Shown piece after piece: positions 6,064 to 7,478 of a stretch of 7,478 bases of DNA. The position numbers were made by a program, and so were the translations under genes. How positions within the stretch are numbered: position 1 is the stretch's first letter; each line of letters opens with the position of its first letter. Below the pieces are notes generated by a model. That model did no database searches. It worked only from the letters and a program-made list of their open reading frames with translations, and was not told the origin of the DNA. This DNA is from Paracoccaceae bacterium (GTDB taxonomy: Bacteria; Pseudomonadota; Alphaproteobacteria; Rhodobacterales; Rhodobacteraceae): contig JANSYB010000089.1 in the NCBI GenBank assembly GCA_024742655.1, positions 1 to 7,478 on the forward strand. The letters are read 5' to 3'.

Positions 6064-7478
6064 TCAAAGCGGCGCGGTTGCCGCCTTCAGCCAGTCGCGT
6101 GTCGGGGCGGTCACACTGCCGCCGACCTTGTCCAGACATGCGGCATGATAGTCGTTCAGCCAGTCGCGTTCCTGCGCGCTGAGCTGATCCGCGACGATCA
6201 GCCGCCGGTCGATGGGCACGTAATTCAGTGTCTCGAAACACAGTTTGCCGGTCGCATCTCCGCCGGGCAGCGTTTCGGCCTCGGTTACGACGACGAGGTT
6301 CTCGATCCGGATGCCAAAGGCACCCTCGCGATAATAGCCCGGTTCGTTCGACAGGATCATGCCCGGCTCCAGCGGCACCTCGGAGACCCGCGACAGGCGT
6401 TGCGGCCCCTCGTGGACGCAAAGGTGCACGCCGACACCGTGCCCGGTGCCATGGGCATAATCCTGATCGGCCAGCCAAAGCGGATAGCGCGCGATCACGT
6501 CGAGATCGCGCCCGGCCAGACCACGCGGCCAGCGCACGCGGCTCATCGCGATCATGCCCTGCAACACGCGGGTGAAGGCCGCGCCTTCATCGCCCCCCGG
6601 CGTGCCGATGGCAAGGGTGCGGGTGATGTCGGTGGTCCCGTCCAGATATTGCCCGCCACTGTCCAGCACCAGCAGTTCGCCATTCTGCAGCGTGCGGTTG
6701 CTGGTGGCGCTGACGCGGTAATGGGGCAGGGCGCCATGCGGGCCGGAGCCCGCGATCGTGTCGAAGCTGATATCGAGAAGCGCGCCGGTCGCGCGGCGGC
6801 ACTCTTCGAGCCGGGTGACCACGTCGATCTCGGTGATCGACCCGGGGGGCTGCGCATCGAACCAGCACAGAAACTCGCACATGGCGGCCGCATCGCGCAG
6901 ATGCGCGGTGCGCGTGGCGGCGATTTCGGCCGGTGTCTTGCGCGCCTTGGGCAGAATGCAGGGGTCTTGGCCCCACTGATGCGGCACGCCGGCCTCGTCC
7001 AGCTGTTGGACCACCCAGACCGGTGCCGAGCCCTTGTCCACGCGGACCGGCCCCGTCAGGCTGCGCAGGCCCGGCCCGAAGGCATTGGGCGGGCGGATCG
7101 TGATGTCGTCCCCGAGATGGGCGCGCACCGTGTCGTCCAGCTTCTCCGCCGCGACGAAAAAGGTCAGCAGCGCGCTGTCATGCAGAATGGCGAAGCCGTG
7201 CGGGATCGGGTTACGGGGGATGTCGCTGCCGCGAATGTTCAGAAGCCAAGCGATGGAATCGGGCAGGGTGATCACCGCGGCCTCTTGTCCGGCCTCTTTC
7301 AGGGCCGCAGCGAGACGGGTGCGTTTCTGCGCATGGGTTTCACCGGCCAGATCCTCGGGATAGGCGCGCACCCGGCCCAGTGGCGGCGCGGGACGGTCCG
7401 GCCAGATACTGTCGATCAGGTCGGCGCGCGCCTCAAGGTGGATGCCGGTGTCTTTCAGCCCCGCCTCGATGGTGGTGA
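6064..7478 (-). CDS. pepP: Xaa-Pro aminopeptidase (aminopeptidase P, M24B family), 5' end outside window
   Basis: This is a cytoplasmic metallopeptidase that removes the N-terminal residue of peptides with proline second. The visible part is 470 codons; about 130 residues are missing from the N-terminus of a roughly 600-residue, three-domain protein of the eukaryote-like long form. The frame is open to the window edge. The GTG at 7369-7371 is an internal valine, because the upstream codons encode the typical ADLIDSIWPDRPAPPLGRV linker. The second creatinase-like domain covers roughly 7370-6960, then the pita-bread catalytic domain. All five dinuclear metal ligands are visible: Asp (codon 6661-6663, VLDSGG), Asp (6628-6630, TTDITR), His (6439-6441, HGTGHGVGVH), Glu (6343-6345, NEPGYY) and Glu (6301-6303, RIENL). 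PHYR at 6716-6727 carries a further conserved active-site histidine. It probably shares a transcript with the DUF427 gene downstream. Confidence 0.94.
   Translation of the reverse strand, partial: TTIEAGLKDTGIHLEARADLIDSIWPDRPAPPLGRVRAYPEDLAGETHAQKRTRLAAALKEAGQEAAVITLPDSIAWLLNIRGSDIPRNPIPHGFAILHDSALLTFFVAAEKLDDTVRAHLGDDITIRPPNAFGPGLRSLTGPVRVDKGSAPVWVVQQLDEAGVPHQWGQDPCILPKARKTPAEIAATRTAHLRDAAAMCEFLCWFDAQPPGSITEIDVVTRLEECRRATGALLDISFDTIAGSGPHGALPHYRVSATSNRTLQNGELLVLDSGGQYLDGTTDITRTLAIGTPGGDEGAAFTRVLQGMIAMSRVRWPRGLAGRDLDVIARYPLWLADQDYAHGTGHGVGVHLCVHEGPQRLSRVSEVPLEPGMILSNEPGYYREGAFGIRIENLVVVTEAETLPGGDATGKLCFETLNYVPIDRRLIVADQLSAQERDWLNDYHAACLDKVGGSVTAPTRDWLKAATAPL

Noticed and set aside
5999..6478. 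A longer N-terminus for the DUF427 protein (open frame to 6478).
   Set aside because: The extra 160 codons overlap the aminopeptidase gene in another frame and look like a shadow. A good ribosome site and the family start point both support the ATG at 5998.

Overview
The window looks like ordinary chromosomal DNA from a high-GC alphaproteobacterium, most likely of the Roseobacter/Rhodobacteraceae group. The basis is the GC-rich codon use (G/C at most third positions), the protein families present, and the general similarity of the products to that group; no taxonomic marker gene is present. No mobile element, CRISPR array, tRNA or rRNA was seen.

Layout: (1) 1-1169, minus strand, a FAD-linked D-lactate dehydrogenase of the LDHD/DLD1 type, cut off at its C-terminus by the window edge. 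(2) 1257-2945, plus strand, divergent from it, a ClC-family anion transporter with a channel-like set of key residues and a single C-terminal CBS-like domain. (3) 2946-3169, a gene-free interval: first a GC-rich stretch with nested inverted repeats just after the ClC stop, then an AT-rich stretch with a dyad that could be an iron-responsive operator. (4) 3170-4201, plus strand, a periplasmic ferric-iron-binding protein (FbpA/FutA type) with no permease or ATPase gene beside it. (5) 4202-4273, two tandem palindromes between converging genes, probably a bidirectional terminator. (6) 4274-5506, minus strand, an exported MltB-type lytic murein transglycosylase. (7) 5507-5656, an intergenic interval with a candidate promoter and an 18-bp perfect inverted repeat whose loop, on the minus strand, is a textbook G-quadruplex motif. 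(8) 5657-5998, minus strand, a small DUF427 protein. (9) 6064 to beyond 7478, minus strand, an Xaa-Pro aminopeptidase (M24B) lacking its N-terminus.

The aminopeptidase and DUF427 genes are probably co-transcribed. The transglycosylase probably has its own promoter, separated from them by the G-quadruplex hairpin. The ClC, iron-binding and lactate dehydrogenase genes appear to be separate units. No gene set here forms an obvious new system. The observations most worth following are non-coding (the G-quadruplex hairpin and the nested repeats after the ClC gene) and the ClC active-site substitutions.
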